Shown: positions 9,320 to 17,952 of the stretch, piece by piece
How the letters are laid out: each line of letters starts with the position of its first letter
Position numbering within the stretch: position 1 is the first letter of the stretch
NCBI RefSeq assembly: GCF_916700565.1
Contig: NZ_CAKAKO010000003.1
Coordinates: 682,001-746,000 of the forward strand
DNA: 64,000 nt
Direction: 5' to 3'
Origin: Xenophilus sp. Marseille-Q4582
GTDB taxonomy: Bacteria; Pseudomonadota; Gammaproteobacteria; Burkholderiales; Burkholderiaceae_C
Made by a program: the position numbers and the translations under genes
The notes under the pieces: model-generated
Databases searched by the model: none
Told to the model about the DNA's origin: nothing
What the model saw: only the letters and a program-made list of their open reading frames with translations

Positions 9320-10434
9320 CAGCGGGAGGGCGCCTGGGCGGCAGCCTTCGCGTCACCCGGAGTGCCCGCCGCTGGCGGCAGCGTGACCTCGCCCGGCCGG
9401 ATCAGGCGGTCGGCGCGCGCGAGCAGCGCCGGCGGCAACGTCACGCCGATGCGCTCGGCGGTGTCGAGGTTGACGACCAGCGCTGCTTCGTACAGCTCCT
9501 CGACCGGCAGTTCCGCCAGGGGGCGGCCGCGCAGCACCTGATCCACATAGTGCGCCCCGCGTCCGCACATGCTGACGCGACCGATGGCGCCGTAGCTGAG
9601 CAGGCCGCCGTGGCGGGTGGCGAACCAGGAGGTGTGCGCGATCGCCGGCAGCCGCACCCGCAGCGCCTGCCGCGCGTGCTCGCCGAGCAGCGCCGAGGAA
9701 TCCGGCCAGATCATCACGGCATCGACCTGGCGCCGCGCCAGCTCGTCCCAGGCCGCGGCGACGCCGGCCTCGCCCGAGAAACGCACGCGCACCCCCTCGA
9801 CGCCGGCCTGCAGCAACATGTCCGTGAAGGGGCCGAGGTCCTTGTGCCGCTCGTGCCCCGCGTGGTCGCCGTTCGAAATCATGCCGATGCGGCGCGCCTG
9901 CGGGAACGCCTGCAGCAACACCTCCATCGGCTTGAGGAAGAACTGGCCCTTCAGGCCCAGCGTGACGCCCGTGACATTGGCCAGCGGGCGCAACTGCGCA
10001 TCGAGGACCTTGTGCAGATTGGTCGGGCCCAGCATAACGATGGGCAGCTCCCGCGTGGCGTTCATCAGGGCTTCGGCCGCCAGATTCTCGGTCGCCAGAA
10101 GCACGGCCGGCCGGCGCGCCGCCAGCGCTTGCGCCAGGGGTGCGAAGCGGGCTGGATCGTTGGCCGCGTCGTTCCATTCGAGCCTCAGTGGCCCGTCGAA
10201 GGACCAGCCGGCCTGCTCCAGGCCGGCGCGCACCTCGTTCATGCAGAGCCGATTCGACTCGCTCGGACCGGGGCCCAGGTAGGCAATGACGCGGGGAGCG
10301 GTGCCTGGCGGGTCCGCCCTTGCAACGGCCTCGGAGGCGGTCTGCGCGGCAAGCGGCCGGCAGATGGCCAGCATGGCGATGGCCGCCCACGCGGCGACGA
10401 TGGATGGCCGATGGCGCGGCGGAGCTGGAGGCAT
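9319..10434 (-). CDS. Periplasmic binding protein (ABC substrate-binding PF04392-like), sensor accessory
   Basis: This is a 371-residue exported protein with a cleavable signal peptide (hydrophobic stretch to about residue 30, LAAQ junction). The body has the two-lobe binding-protein pattern of the ABC_sub_bind family: VIAYLGPGPSESN, PIVMLGPTNLHKVLDAQL, RIGMISNGDHAGHE and an ordered pair VDAVMIWPDSSALL and IAHTSWFATRHGGLLSYG. No ABC permease or ATPase is nearby. Instead it is coupled by a one-base ATGA overlap to the hybrid kinase, so its likely job is to present a ligand to the sensor rather than to a transporter. That role is inferred from context. The ligand is unknown. Confidence 0.82.
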   Translation of the reverse strand: MPPAPPRHRPSIVAAWAAIAMLAICRPLAAQTASEAVARADPPGTAPRVIAYLGPGPSESNRLCMNEVRAGLEQAGWSFDGPLRLEWNDAANDPARFAPLAQALAARRPAVLLATENLAAEALMNATRELPIVMLGPTNLHKVLDAQLRPLANVTGVTLGLKGQFFLKPMEVLLQAFPQARRIGMISNGDHAGHERHKDLGPFTDMLLQAGVEGVRVRFSGEAGVAAAWDELARRQVDAVMIWPDSSALLGEHARQALRVRLPAIAHTSWFATRHGGLLSYGAIGRVSMCGRGAHYVDQVLRGRPLAELPVEELYEAALVVNLDTAERIGVTLPPALLARADRLIRPGEVTLPPAAGTPGDAKAAAQAPSR

Positions 10435-10525
10435 GGAGAGGCCCTGTCGAAGACATGCCGTTCGCGGCGGATCGGATTATGCGGCGGGGCGCCTGCGCGG
10501 CCTGCGCGCGCAGAAGGGCCGCCCG

Positions 10526-11407
10526 CTACGCCAACCCCGCGCGGTACTTGGCCAGCAGCGCGTGCGGGTGGTAGCTGAGCTTGGTGCGGCGGAAGTTGGG
10601 CAGGCCCAGGTCCTGCTCGAAGTTGAGCCACTGCGGCGGGCGGCCGAACAGCGCGCCACCCTCGCTCGCCAGGTGCTGGAACAGCGCCTGCGCGATGCCC
10701 TTGAAGCGCGCCAGGCCCTTGGCGAAGCGCACCACGCACACGCCGGGCTGCAGTTCCTCGGCCAGCACGAAGCCGGCCGGCTCGCCGTCGGCCCAGGTGA
10801 GGAAGCCGCGCAGGCCGAGTTCCGGCGCATGCATCAGGGCCTCCTGGCAGGGCAGGTCGTCGGCATCGCCGGGCTGTTTGCCCTTGTCCGCCAGCCATTC
10901 GCGCAGGATGGCCAGCGCCGCCTCCCGCAGCGGCGGCGCATAGGCCGCATGTGTGAGCCGGTGCGCGGCCAGGCACTGGCGCAGCAGGTTGCGCTTGTTG
11001 TGCAGGCCGGGACCGGCGTAGTCGCGAAAGGTGCTGGCGCGGTAGAGGTAGTCGGCGTCGTCGCGTGCGCTGGCCAGCGTGAAGCGCGCAGGGTCCAGCG
11101 CCGCGGCCTGCGCGGCGGCAATCGGGAAGAAGCATTCCCCCGGGCGCAGCAGACCGCGCAATACATGCTGCGGCGCGCCGGCCAGCGCGAACAGCGGCAG
11201 CACATGGCGCTGCCCGTCATAGGCATGGCCGCGGATCACGGGCCAGTCGCCGTCGCAGAACCGGTAGTCGTGCGCGCGGCGGAACAGCCAGAGGTTGGCG
11301 AAGGACAGGTCGGCGATCGCCTGCTCGCCCTGCCCCGCCAGGCCTCGGGCCAGCAGCGGCGCCACGCGCGCCGCATGGGCCAGCGACAGCGGTTCACCCG
11401 CGTTCAC
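10526..11407 (-). CDS. DUF2156-family protein (phosphatidylglycerol lysyltransferase C-terminal-like)
   Basis: This predicted 293-residue cytosolic protein resembles the GNAT-like domain found at the C-terminus of MprF (DUF2156). Features include DLSFANLWLFRRAHDYRF at the N-terminal side and LNFEQDLGLPNFRRTKLSYHPHALLAKY at the end, typical of the family. There are no membrane helices, so it lacks the flippase part of MprF. The start is a GTG at 11405-11407, five bases after the stop of the TIGR03084-type gene; no ATG fits, and this choice keeps the first conserved segment. Close spacing with that gene suggests cotranscription. The acyl acceptor is unknown. Confidence 0.72.
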   Translation of the reverse strand: MNAGEPLSLAHAARVAPLLARGLAGQGEQAIADLSFANLWLFRRAHDYRFCDGDWPVIRGHAYDGQRHVLPLFALAGAPQHVLRGLLRPGECFFPIAAAQAAALDPARFTLASARDDADYLYRASTFRDYAGPGLHNKRNLLRQCLAAHRLTHAAYAPPLREAALAILREWLADKGKQPGDADDLPCQEALMHAPELGLRGFLTWADGEPAGFVLAEELQPGVCVVRFAKGLARFKGIAQALFQHLASEGGALFGRPPQWLNFEQDLGLPNFRRTKLSYHPHALLAKYRAGLA

Positions 11408-11411
11408 GTAT

Positions 11412-12224
11412 TCACGCGGGCCGCGGCAGGTGGCGCGTGCGCACGCCGGGCGCGGGCCCGTCGGCCGGCTCGCCCGCGAAGCACTGGGCGATGGCGGTCC
11501 ATTGCTCGGCGCCCTCGCCGGCCCATTGCAGCGCGGTGTCGTCGCGGTGCCGGCGCTGCGTGACCAGCAGGGCGAAGTCCAGCGCGGGCCCTTGCACGTG
11601 GTCGGTGGCCGAAGGCTCACCCCAGGTCCACAGTTCGCCGTCGGGCGCGCGCAGCGCCACATGGGGCACGGGTTGCGGCGGCTGGCGCTGGCGGTTCACG
11701 AAGGTCCAGCCATAGGTGCTCACGCCCAGGTGCGTGATGTGGCGCAGGCCCGGGCTCGCGCCGCGCGTGCGGCCCAGCACGTCCCAGATGTCCTGCCCAT
11801 GCGCCCAGGTCTCCATGAGCCGCGCGGTGGCGAAAGAGCGCGCGCTCATGCTCGGGCCGTACCAGAGCAGGCGCGCCTTGGGGTCCAGCGGGCGCAGCGC
11901 CGCCACCAGCGCCTCGAAGCGTTCGCGCCACAGGGCCAGCAGGGCCGGGCCGTCCAGGTGGCCGAAGGTGTCGCGCGCGATGGCGCTGATCTCGCGGCCC
12001 GTCTCCAGTTCGGCCGCCAGGGCCCGGGCGCCGGCCGTGAAGGCATCGGCGTCGGTGGCCGACTGCAGCGCGGTCTGGTCGAAGTAGCACAGGTGCGCGA
12101 TCTCGTCCCACGGCGTCCAGCCGTAGAAGTCGGTGCGCAGGCGCCATTGCTCGGGCGTGAGCGTGGCGCACAGGTCGGCCAGCGCCCGGTACTCGCCGAG
12201 CAGGTCATCGCAGGTCTTGTCCAT
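11412..12224 (-). CDS. TIGR03084-family DinB-like metal-binding protein
   Basis: This is a 270-residue protein of the DinB/mycothiol-dependent maleylpyruvate isomerase-like superfamily. The N-terminal four-helix bundle carries the putative metal ligands in WTPWDEIAHLCYFD (near residue 35-48) and METWAHGQDIWDVLG (near 145-160). The C-terminal domain is of SCP-like size. The ATG at 12222-12224 is preferred over an upstream one because the family begins at about this residue (LLGEYRALADLC). It lies in a minus-strand run with an acyl-CoA dehydrogenase upstream and the DUF2156 gene downstream. The reaction catalysed is unknown. Confidence 0.82.
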   Translation of the reverse strand: MDKTCDDLLGEYRALADLCATLTPEQWRLRTDFYGWTPWDEIAHLCYFDQTALQSATDADAFTAGARALAAELETGREISAIARDTFGHLDGPALLALWRERFEALVAALRPLDPKARLLWYGPSMSARSFATARLMETWAHGQDIWDVLGRTRGASPGLRHITHLGVSTYGWTFVNRQRQPPQPVPHVALRAPDGELWTWGEPSATDHVQGPALDFALLVTQRRHRDDTALQWAGEGAEQWTAIAQCFAGEPADGPAPGVRTRHLPRPA

Positions 12225-12281
12225 CGGGGGTGTCTCTCTAGTGTTCGTTCTTCGTCGGGCGCCGGGCCGGCGCATGCCGCG

Positions 12282-13451
12282 CTACAGGCCCAGTTGCCGC
12301 GCCGTGAGGTCCTTCATGATCTCTTCCGAGCCGCCGCCGATCATCATCACCTTCACCTCGCGGTAGATGCGCTCGCTCTTCGTGCCGCGCATGAAGCCCA
12401 TGCCGCCCAGGATCTGCACGGCCTGGTCGGCGCAGAACTGCATGGCCTGCGTGGCCAGGATCTTGGCCATGCAGGTGCGTGCCACCAGCTGCGCCGGATC
12501 GCCCAGCCGGTGCTGCACGCGGTAAGCCAGTTCATAGACCTGTGCGCGCGCGGCGTTGATGCGCATCGCCATGTCCACCAGCTTGTGGCGGATCACCTGC
12601 CGCTCGATGAGCGGCAGGCCGAAGGTGCGGCGCTCGCGCGCCCAGTCCACGGCCTCGTTCAGGCACACCTCGGCATAGGTGCAGGCCGAAGCCGCCATGC
12701 TCAGGCGCTCGGCGTTGAAGTTGGTCATGAAGACCTTGAAACCGGCGTTCTCGGGCCCGAGCAGGTTCGCGACCGGCACGCGCACACCATCGAAGCGCAG
12801 GTGCGCCGTGTCGGACGCCCACCAGCCCATCTTCTGCAGCGGCGTGCGCGTGAGGCCCAGCGCGTCGCCTTCCACCAGCAGGGCGGAGATGCCGTTCGCC
12901 CCCCTGCTGGCCGGATCGGTGCGCACCGCCACCGTGATGTAGTCGGCGCGCATGCCCGAGGTGATGAACACCTTCTCGCCATTGAGCACGTAATGCTCGC
13001 CGTCGCGCACCGCCGTGGTCCGCAGCGCCGCCACGTCCGAGCCGCCGCCCGGCTCGGTCACGGCCAGGGCGGCGATCTTCTCGCCCGCCAGCACGGCCGG
13101 GATCACGCGCTGCCTGAGCGCCTCGCTGCCGAAATGCGCGACCGGCGGCAGCCCGATGGTGTGCGACATGGCCGAGGCCGACACGCCGCCGCCGCCCGTG
13201 CGCGCCAGCTCCTCGGCCACGACGATGTGGAAGAACAGGTCGGCCGGCGTGCCGCCGTAGGCCTCGTCGTAGCCGATGCCCAGCACGCCCAGCCGGGCCA
13301 GTTGCCGGTACAGCTCGCGCGGGAAGGTCTGGGCCTCGTCCCATTCGTGGACGTGCGGCGTGATCTCGCGCGCGGCGAAGTCGCGCAGCGTGGCGCGGAA
13401 TTCCTCGTGTTCGGGCGAAAAGTAGTGCGGCAGGGGCTGGATGTCGATCAT
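12282..13451 (-). CDS. Acyl-CoA dehydrogenase
   Basis: This is a 389-residue acyl-CoA dehydrogenase, full length for the family. It has LAVTEPGGGSDVAALRTTA (FAD and substrate contact, near residue 130), the NGEKVFITSG strand and ILGGMGFMRGTKSERIYREVKVM near the end. As with the enzyme at 1095, the C-terminal catalytic Glu position is replaced (MIGGGSEEI) while a Glu occurs in the helix-G motif NAERL, as in isovaleryl-CoA-type enzymes. It heads the run with the TIGR03084 and DUF2156 genes. Its likely role is oxidation of a branched acyl-CoA in the same catabolic programme; AtuE or LiuA functions are possible. Confidence 0.88.
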   Translation of the reverse strand: MIDIQPLPHYFSPEHEEFRATLRDFAAREITPHVHEWDEAQTFPRELYRQLARLGVLGIGYDEAYGGTPADLFFHIVVAEELARTGGGGVSASAMSHTIGLPPVAHFGSEALRQRVIPAVLAGEKIAALAVTEPGGGSDVAALRTTAVRDGEHYVLNGEKVFITSGMRADYITVAVRTDPASRGANGISALLVEGDALGLTRTPLQKMGWWASDTAHLRFDGVRVPVANLLGPENAGFKVFMTNFNAERLSMAASACTYAEVCLNEAVDWARERRTFGLPLIERQVIRHKLVDMAMRINAARAQVYELAYRVQHRLGDPAQLVARTCMAKILATQAMQFCADQAVQILGGMGFMRGTKSERIYREVKVMMIGGGSEEIMKDLTARQLGL

Positions 13452-13552
13452 GGTGGCGTGGTGAGCAAGCGCTTCGGCCAGCGTAGGCCCACGCGCGGCG
13501 GGTGTCTTGCGGCGAGTGGCTGCCGGGTGCGCGCATCGGCGCTCGCGCGACT

Positions 13553-14251
13553 TCAGGGCCAGGCGCCACCGCGCAGCGCCTGCAGCAGGGCACCGGGCTC
13601 CACCGCGCTCAGGCTACCCAGGCGCGGCGGCGCCCCTGCCGCGCGGCCCTGCACATCCTCCTGCTTGCCCAGCCCGTCCGCGCCCTCCTCCGCTTCCAGC
13701 CAGCCCGCGACATGTGCGCCATGCAGGGCTGAAGCCTTGCAGCCGGCGCCCGCCGCCCGCACCAGCACCAGCGGCAAGGCCAGGCGCGCCAGCATCTGCC
13801 CGGCGCTCAGCGCGGGCCCCAGCCGGGCGCACAGGCCACCCACGCCCATCACCACCAGGGCATCCACCCAGGTCGCCAGCACGTCATGCGCATCCGCGAC
13901 CACTTCGGGGTCGATGGCCACGCCGCCGCGGGCAGCCGCGACGGCCAGGTCGGGCGCGGGCGGCAGCCGGTAGGGGCACAGCGCCGATTCGGGCAGCCGG
14001 AAAGTGCCGGCCGCCGCCAGGCGCTGAAGCCGGAGGCTGGTCCAGCGGCCGGACTCCCGCCATTCGCCGCTGATCGCGGGCGTCATCACGGCCACGCTCA
14101 GGCCCTGTGTGCGCAATGCGCGCGCGATGGCCAGCGCGGCCTGCTCCTCGCCCGCGCCGCCGTCGATGCCCGTGACCACGCAGCCCACCGGCGCATGCAG
14201 CCAGGGACCGGGGCACTGACTGCCATCGGGATGCGCGGAACAGGAGCTCAT
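13553..14251 (-). CDS. Dethiobiotin synthetase-like protein with degenerate P-loop
   Basis: This 232-residue protein has the BioD fold pattern along its length: a first strand and P-loop region VVTGIDGGAGEEQ, the PYRLPPAPDLAVAAARGG segment equivalent to the BioD PxxPHxAA region, DALVVMGVGGLCARLG in place of the BioD VEGAGG motif, and LPLVLVRAAGAGC. The Walker A lysine and threonine (GKT in BioD) are Glu-Glu here, so ATP-dependent ring closure is doubtful. The ATG at 14249-14251 is used. It is divergent from the AtuA-family gene and 100 bp upstream of a dehydrogenase start. A paralogue of biotin synthesis next to a biotin carboxylase locus is notable; its function is unknown. Confidence 0.65.
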   Translation of the reverse strand: MSSCSAHPDGSQCPGPWLHAPVGCVVTGIDGGAGEEQAALAIARALRTQGLSVAVMTPAISGEWRESGRWTSLRLQRLAAAGTFRLPESALCPYRLPPAPDLAVAAARGGVAIDPEVVADAHDVLATWVDALVVMGVGGLCARLGPALSAGQMLARLALPLVLVRAAGAGCKASALHGAHVAGWLEAEEGADGLGKQEDVQGRAAGAPPRLGSLSAVEPGALLQALRGGAWP

Positions 14252-14462
14252 GGGTCCATGCTGGGCAGGTGTCACGCACGTGTCTTGTGCTTACAGGCTG
14301 CAAGCGCCATGGCCGCGCAAGACCGCGCGCCAGAACACCCGCAGCCGCCGGCCCCGCTTAGCCACAAACCACAAGCCCTGCGCAGGACCCGCTGATAGCC
14401 TGACTGCATCCAGTTTCGGCCGCCCTCGGGCGGCCGCATCCAGACCCTTCGGAGACAAGAGC

Positions 14463-16250
14463 ATGACAACGGCAGGCAAAGTGGTGCGCATCGGCGGCGC
14501 CTCGGGCTTCTGGGGCGACAGCGCCGTCGGCGCCCCGCAACTGGTGGAATCGGGGCAGATCGATTACCTGGTGTTCGACTACCTGGCCGAGACCACCATG
14601 GCGATCATGGCGGCCGCGCGCATCAAGAAGCCCGAGATGGGCTACGCCACCGATTTCGTCGACGTCGCGATGAAGGCCGTGCTCCCGGAAGTGATGAAGC
14701 GCGGCATCAAGGTGGTGGCCAACGCGGGCGGCATCCACCCGCAGGGCTGCGCGGCGGCGCTGCAGGCGCTGGCCGAATCGATGAACCTGAGCCCGCGCAT
14801 CGCGGTGGTCGAAGGCGACGACGTGAGCGCGCTGATGCCCGCGCTGCGCGAAGGCGGCGCCACCGACATGTTCAGCGGCGAGCCGCTGCCCGCGCGCGTG
14901 CTCAGCGCCAACGCCTACCTGGGCGCGCTGCCCGTGGCAAAGGCGCTGGCCGAGGGCGCCGACATCGTGATCACCGGCCGCGGCGTGGACAGCGCCGTGA
15001 CCCTGGGCCCGCTGATCCACGAGTTCGGCTGGACGCCCGATCAGCACGATGCGCTGGCCGGCGGCAGCCTGGCGGGCCACATCATCGAATGCGGCTGCCA
15101 GGCCACGGGCGGCCTGCACACCGACTGGGAAGCGGTGCCCGACTGGCCGAACATCGGCTACCCCATCATCGACTGCCGCGCCGATGGTAGCTTCGACGTG
15201 CGCAAGGCCGCGGGCACGGGTGGCGCCATCCTGCGCGCGGCCGTCGCCGAGCAGATGCTCTACGAGATCGGCGACCCCGGCGCCTACCTGCTGCCCGACG
15301 TGAGCTGCGACTTCCGCGAGGTGCGCATCGAGCAGCTGGACGCCGAGCGCGTGCGCGTGAGCGGCGCGCGCGGCCGTGCGCCCAGCGGCCAGTACAAGGT
15401 CTCGGCCACCGCCATGGACGGCTACCGCAGCGCGGGCGGCATGGTGATCGTGGGCATAGCCGCGGCTCGCAAGGCGCAGCGCACGGGCGAGGCCATCCTG
15501 GCGCGCTGCCGCCAGATGCTGCAGCAGCAGGGCCTGGGCGACTTCACGCAGGCCGAGGTGGCGCTGCTCGGTGCCGAGACGCTGTACGGCCCGCACAGCC
15601 GCGCACAGGCCGCGCGCGAAGTGATGGTGCGCGTGACCGTGAACCACCCCGACAAGCAGGCGCTGGCCCTCTTCGCGCGCGAGATCGCGCCGGCCGGCAC
15701 CTCCTGGTCGCCGGGCACCACCGGCCCCGGCCTGGCGCGGCCCAGCGCGTCGCCGCACATCAAGCCTTTTGCCTTCCTGCTCGACAAGGCGCGCGTGCCA
15801 GTGCAGGTGCGCCTGGGCGAGCGGCAATGGGCGGTGGAGATTCCGGCCGGCGGCGCCGTGAGCGCGGCGCCCGCCCTGCCCGACCCTGCGCCCTGGCAAG
15901 ACGCCGATACGCCGCACATCGAGGTGCCGCTGGTCCGCCTGGCCTGGGCGCGCAGCGGCGACAAGGGGAATCTGTCGAACATCGGCGTGATCGCGCGCCG
16001 CCCCGAATGGCTGCCGCTGCTGTGGGCACGGCTCACGCCCGAGGCCGTGAAAGCCTGGTTCGCGCACCTGGTGCACGGCCGCGTGGAGCGCTTCCACCTG
16101 CCGGGCATCCATGCCATGAACTTCGTGATGCACGACGCGCTGGACGGCGGCGGACCCGCGTCCACCCGCATGGACCCGCTGGGCAAGGGCATGGGCCAGA
16201 TCCTGCTGGACATGCCGGTGCGCGTGCCGGCGGCCTGGTTCAAGGATTGA
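14463..16250 (+). CDS. atuA: Acyclic terpene utilisation AtuA-family protein (DUF1446)
   Basis: This 595-residue protein matches the AtuA (DUF1446) family. The N-terminal domain has VRIGGASGFWGDS, DYLVFDYLAETTMAIM, VVANAGGIHPQGCA and ADIVITGRGVDSAVTLGP. A C-terminal AtuA-like domain follows from about residue 480 (LVRLAWARSGDKGNLSNIGV). The ATG at 14463 has a GGAGAC ribosome site nine bases upstream. In Pseudomonas the gene belongs to the citronellol/geraniol cluster, but its exact reaction is not established. It precedes an acyl-CoA ligase by 21 bp, so the two are one operon. The family also occurs in clusters for other branched acids, so the terpene assignment is moderate. Confidence 0.83.
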   Translation: MTTAGKVVRIGGASGFWGDSAVGAPQLVESGQIDYLVFDYLAETTMAIMAAARIKKPEMGYATDFVDVAMKAVLPEVMKRGIKVVANAGGIHPQGCAAALQALAESMNLSPRIAVVEGDDVSALMPALREGGATDMFSGEPLPARVLSANAYLGALPVAKALAEGADIVITGRGVDSAVTLGPLIHEFGWTPDQHDALAGGSLAGHIIECGCQATGGLHTDWEAVPDWPNIGYPIIDCRADGSFDVRKAAGTGGAILRAAVAEQMLYEIGDPGAYLLPDVSCDFREVRIEQLDAERVRVSGARGRAPSGQYKVSATAMDGYRSAGGMVIVGIAAARKAQRTGEAILARCRQMLQQQGLGDFTQAEVALLGAETLYGPHSRAQAAREVMVRVTVNHPDKQALALFAREIAPAGTSWSPGTTGPGLARPSASPHIKPFAFLLDKARVPVQVRLGERQWAVEIPAGGAVSAAPALPDPAPWQDADTPHIEVPLVRLAWARSGDKGNLSNIGVIARRPEWLPLLWARLTPEAVKAWFAHLVHGRVERFHLPGIHAMNFVMHDALDGGGPASTRMDPLGKGMGQILLDMPVRVPAAWFKD

Positions 16251-16271
16251 GGCGGCACGCCGGGTACAGGC

Positions 16272-17810
16272 ATGAACGTCTACTCGCTCTTCCTCAACCG
16301 CGCGCGGGCCTGGCCGGCGCGCACGGCGCTGGTCCAGAGCGACCAGGCCATTCGCTACGACGAACTGGCGCAGCGCGCCGAGCGCACGGCCCGCGCACTG
16401 GCGGCGCAGGGCCTGCGTGCGGGCGACCGCGTGGCGCTGCTGTCGGAGAACCGCATCGAGTATGTGGAGCTGCTGCTGGGCGCCGCGGCGCTGGGCGTGA
16501 TCGTGGCCTGCCAGAACTGGCGCCAGTCGCCCGACGAGCTGCGCCACTGCATCACGCTGGTGAAGCCGCAGTTCGTCATCGGCTCCGCTCGCTTCTCCGC
16601 CCTGCTGGCCGATGCGCGCGTCCCGGCCCTGGTGAGCGGCGAAGTGCCGGTGCTGAACCTGGACGAGGGACAGGCCGCCTGGCTGCAGCGGGGCGATGCG
16701 GCCCCCGCCCCGGCGCTGGGCCAGGCCGACCCGGAAGCGGGCCTGTTCATCCTCTACACCAGCGGCACCACGGGCCTGCCCAAGGGCGCGCTGATCAGCC
16801 ACCGCGCCTGCATCGCGCGTTCCTGCATCGCGGCGCTGGACCAGCTGCTGGTGCCCGGCGATGCCTTCATCGCGTGGACGCCCATGTTCCATATGCTGGC
16901 CACCGATTCGACGCTCACCACCCTGCTGGGAGGCGGCACGGTGTTCATCCTCGACGGGCTGGATCTGCCGGCCATCCGCCATCTGGTGCAGACCGAGCGC
17001 ATCGGCCACCTGGTCGTGATCCCGGGCATGGTGGACAAGGCCATCGAGGCCTTTCGCGCGCCCGGCTTCACCGTGAAGGGCGTGCGCGGCGTGGGCTGCA
17101 TGGCCGACCTGGTGCCGCCGGCGCAGATCGAGGCCATCACGCGGCGGGTGCAGGCGCCCTTCCTCAACTCCTTCGGTTCCACGGAGACGGGCGCGGCGCC
17201 GGCCAGCGCGGGCCTTCTGGCGGCGGGCCAGCCGGTGCAGGATCTTGCCAAGCGCCAGAGCGCGCTGTGCCTGATCCGGCTGGTGGACGACGAGGGCCAC
17301 GAGGTGGGCATCGACCAGCCCGGTGAGATGCAGGTCAGCGGCCCGGGCCTGTTCAGCGGCTACTGCGACTACCAGGCCCATGCCGATGGCGGCGCGCGCC
17401 TGCGTGCCGGCGACTGGTTCGCGATGGGCGACATGTTCACGCGCAGCGCCGACGGCCTGCTGCACTACGTGGACCGCAAGAAGTACCTGATCAAGTCCGG
17501 CGGCGAGAACATCTACCCGGCCGAGATCGAGCGCGTGCTCACCGCCCTGCCGGGCGTGGCCGACGCGGTGGTGATCCGCCAGCCCGATGCGCAGTGGGGC
17601 GAGGTGCCCGTGGCCTACGTGGTGGCCGCCGAGCCGGGCCTGGACGCCGCCACCGTCATCGCCCGCTGCCGCGGCCGCATCGCCGGCTACAAGCTGCCGA
17701 AGGAAGTGGTCTTCGTGCGCGCCGACGAACTGCCGCGCAATTCCACCGGCAAGGTGCAGCGCAACCTGCTCGAAGCGGCGCATGCGCGGCGGCGTGCGAC
17801 TGCGGCCTGA
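16272..17810 (+). CDS. AMP-dependent acyl-CoA synthetase
   Basis: This 512-residue ANL-superfamily ligase activates a carboxylic acid to its acyl-CoA through an acyl-AMP. The P-loop LYTSGTTGLPKGA is at residues 161-173, the core motif SFGSTETGAAP near 305, the hinge region GDMFTRSADGLLHYVDRKKYLIKSGGENIYPAEIE near 395-430 and the catalytic Lys494 in NSTGKVQR. It is the second gene of the AtuA operon and could supply the same role as AtuH, a medium-chain ligase. The substrate is not visible from the sequence. Confidence 0.9.
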   Translation: MNVYSLFLNRARAWPARTALVQSDQAIRYDELAQRAERTARALAAQGLRAGDRVALLSENRIEYVELLLGAAALGVIVACQNWRQSPDELRHCITLVKPQFVIGSARFSALLADARVPALVSGEVPVLNLDEGQAAWLQRGDAAPAPALGQADPEAGLFILYTSGTTGLPKGALISHRACIARSCIAALDQLLVPGDAFIAWTPMFHMLATDSTLTTLLGGGTVFILDGLDLPAIRHLVQTERIGHLVVIPGMVDKAIEAFRAPGFTVKGVRGVGCMADLVPPAQIEAITRRVQAPFLNSFGSTETGAAPASAGLLAAGQPVQDLAKRQSALCLIRLVDDEGHEVGIDQPGEMQVSGPGLFSGYCDYQAHADGGARLRAGDWFAMGDMFTRSADGLLHYVDRKKYLIKSGGENIYPAEIERVLTALPGVADAVVIRQPDAQWGEVPVAYVVAAEPGLDAATVIARCRGRIAGYKLPKEVVFVRADELPRNSTGKVQRNLLEAAHARRRATAA

Positions 17811-17952
17811 GCGCCCCGCAACACCCCACCCACATCCGACTCGATTCCGGCCCGTGCATCCGTGACTGCGCGCCTGGGTGGTGCGCGATGCGCGGGCCCT
17901 GTTCCCGTGCCCTGCTCCCCTTTACACAGAACCCAGAACCGGAGACATCACC

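Noticed and set aside
14358-17783. 1141-residue open frame on the minus strand over atuA and the acyl-CoA ligase
   Set aside because: It is the mirror of two well-matched plus-strand genes; the protein is His/Arg/Ala-rich with no family features, as expected from third-position GC bias.
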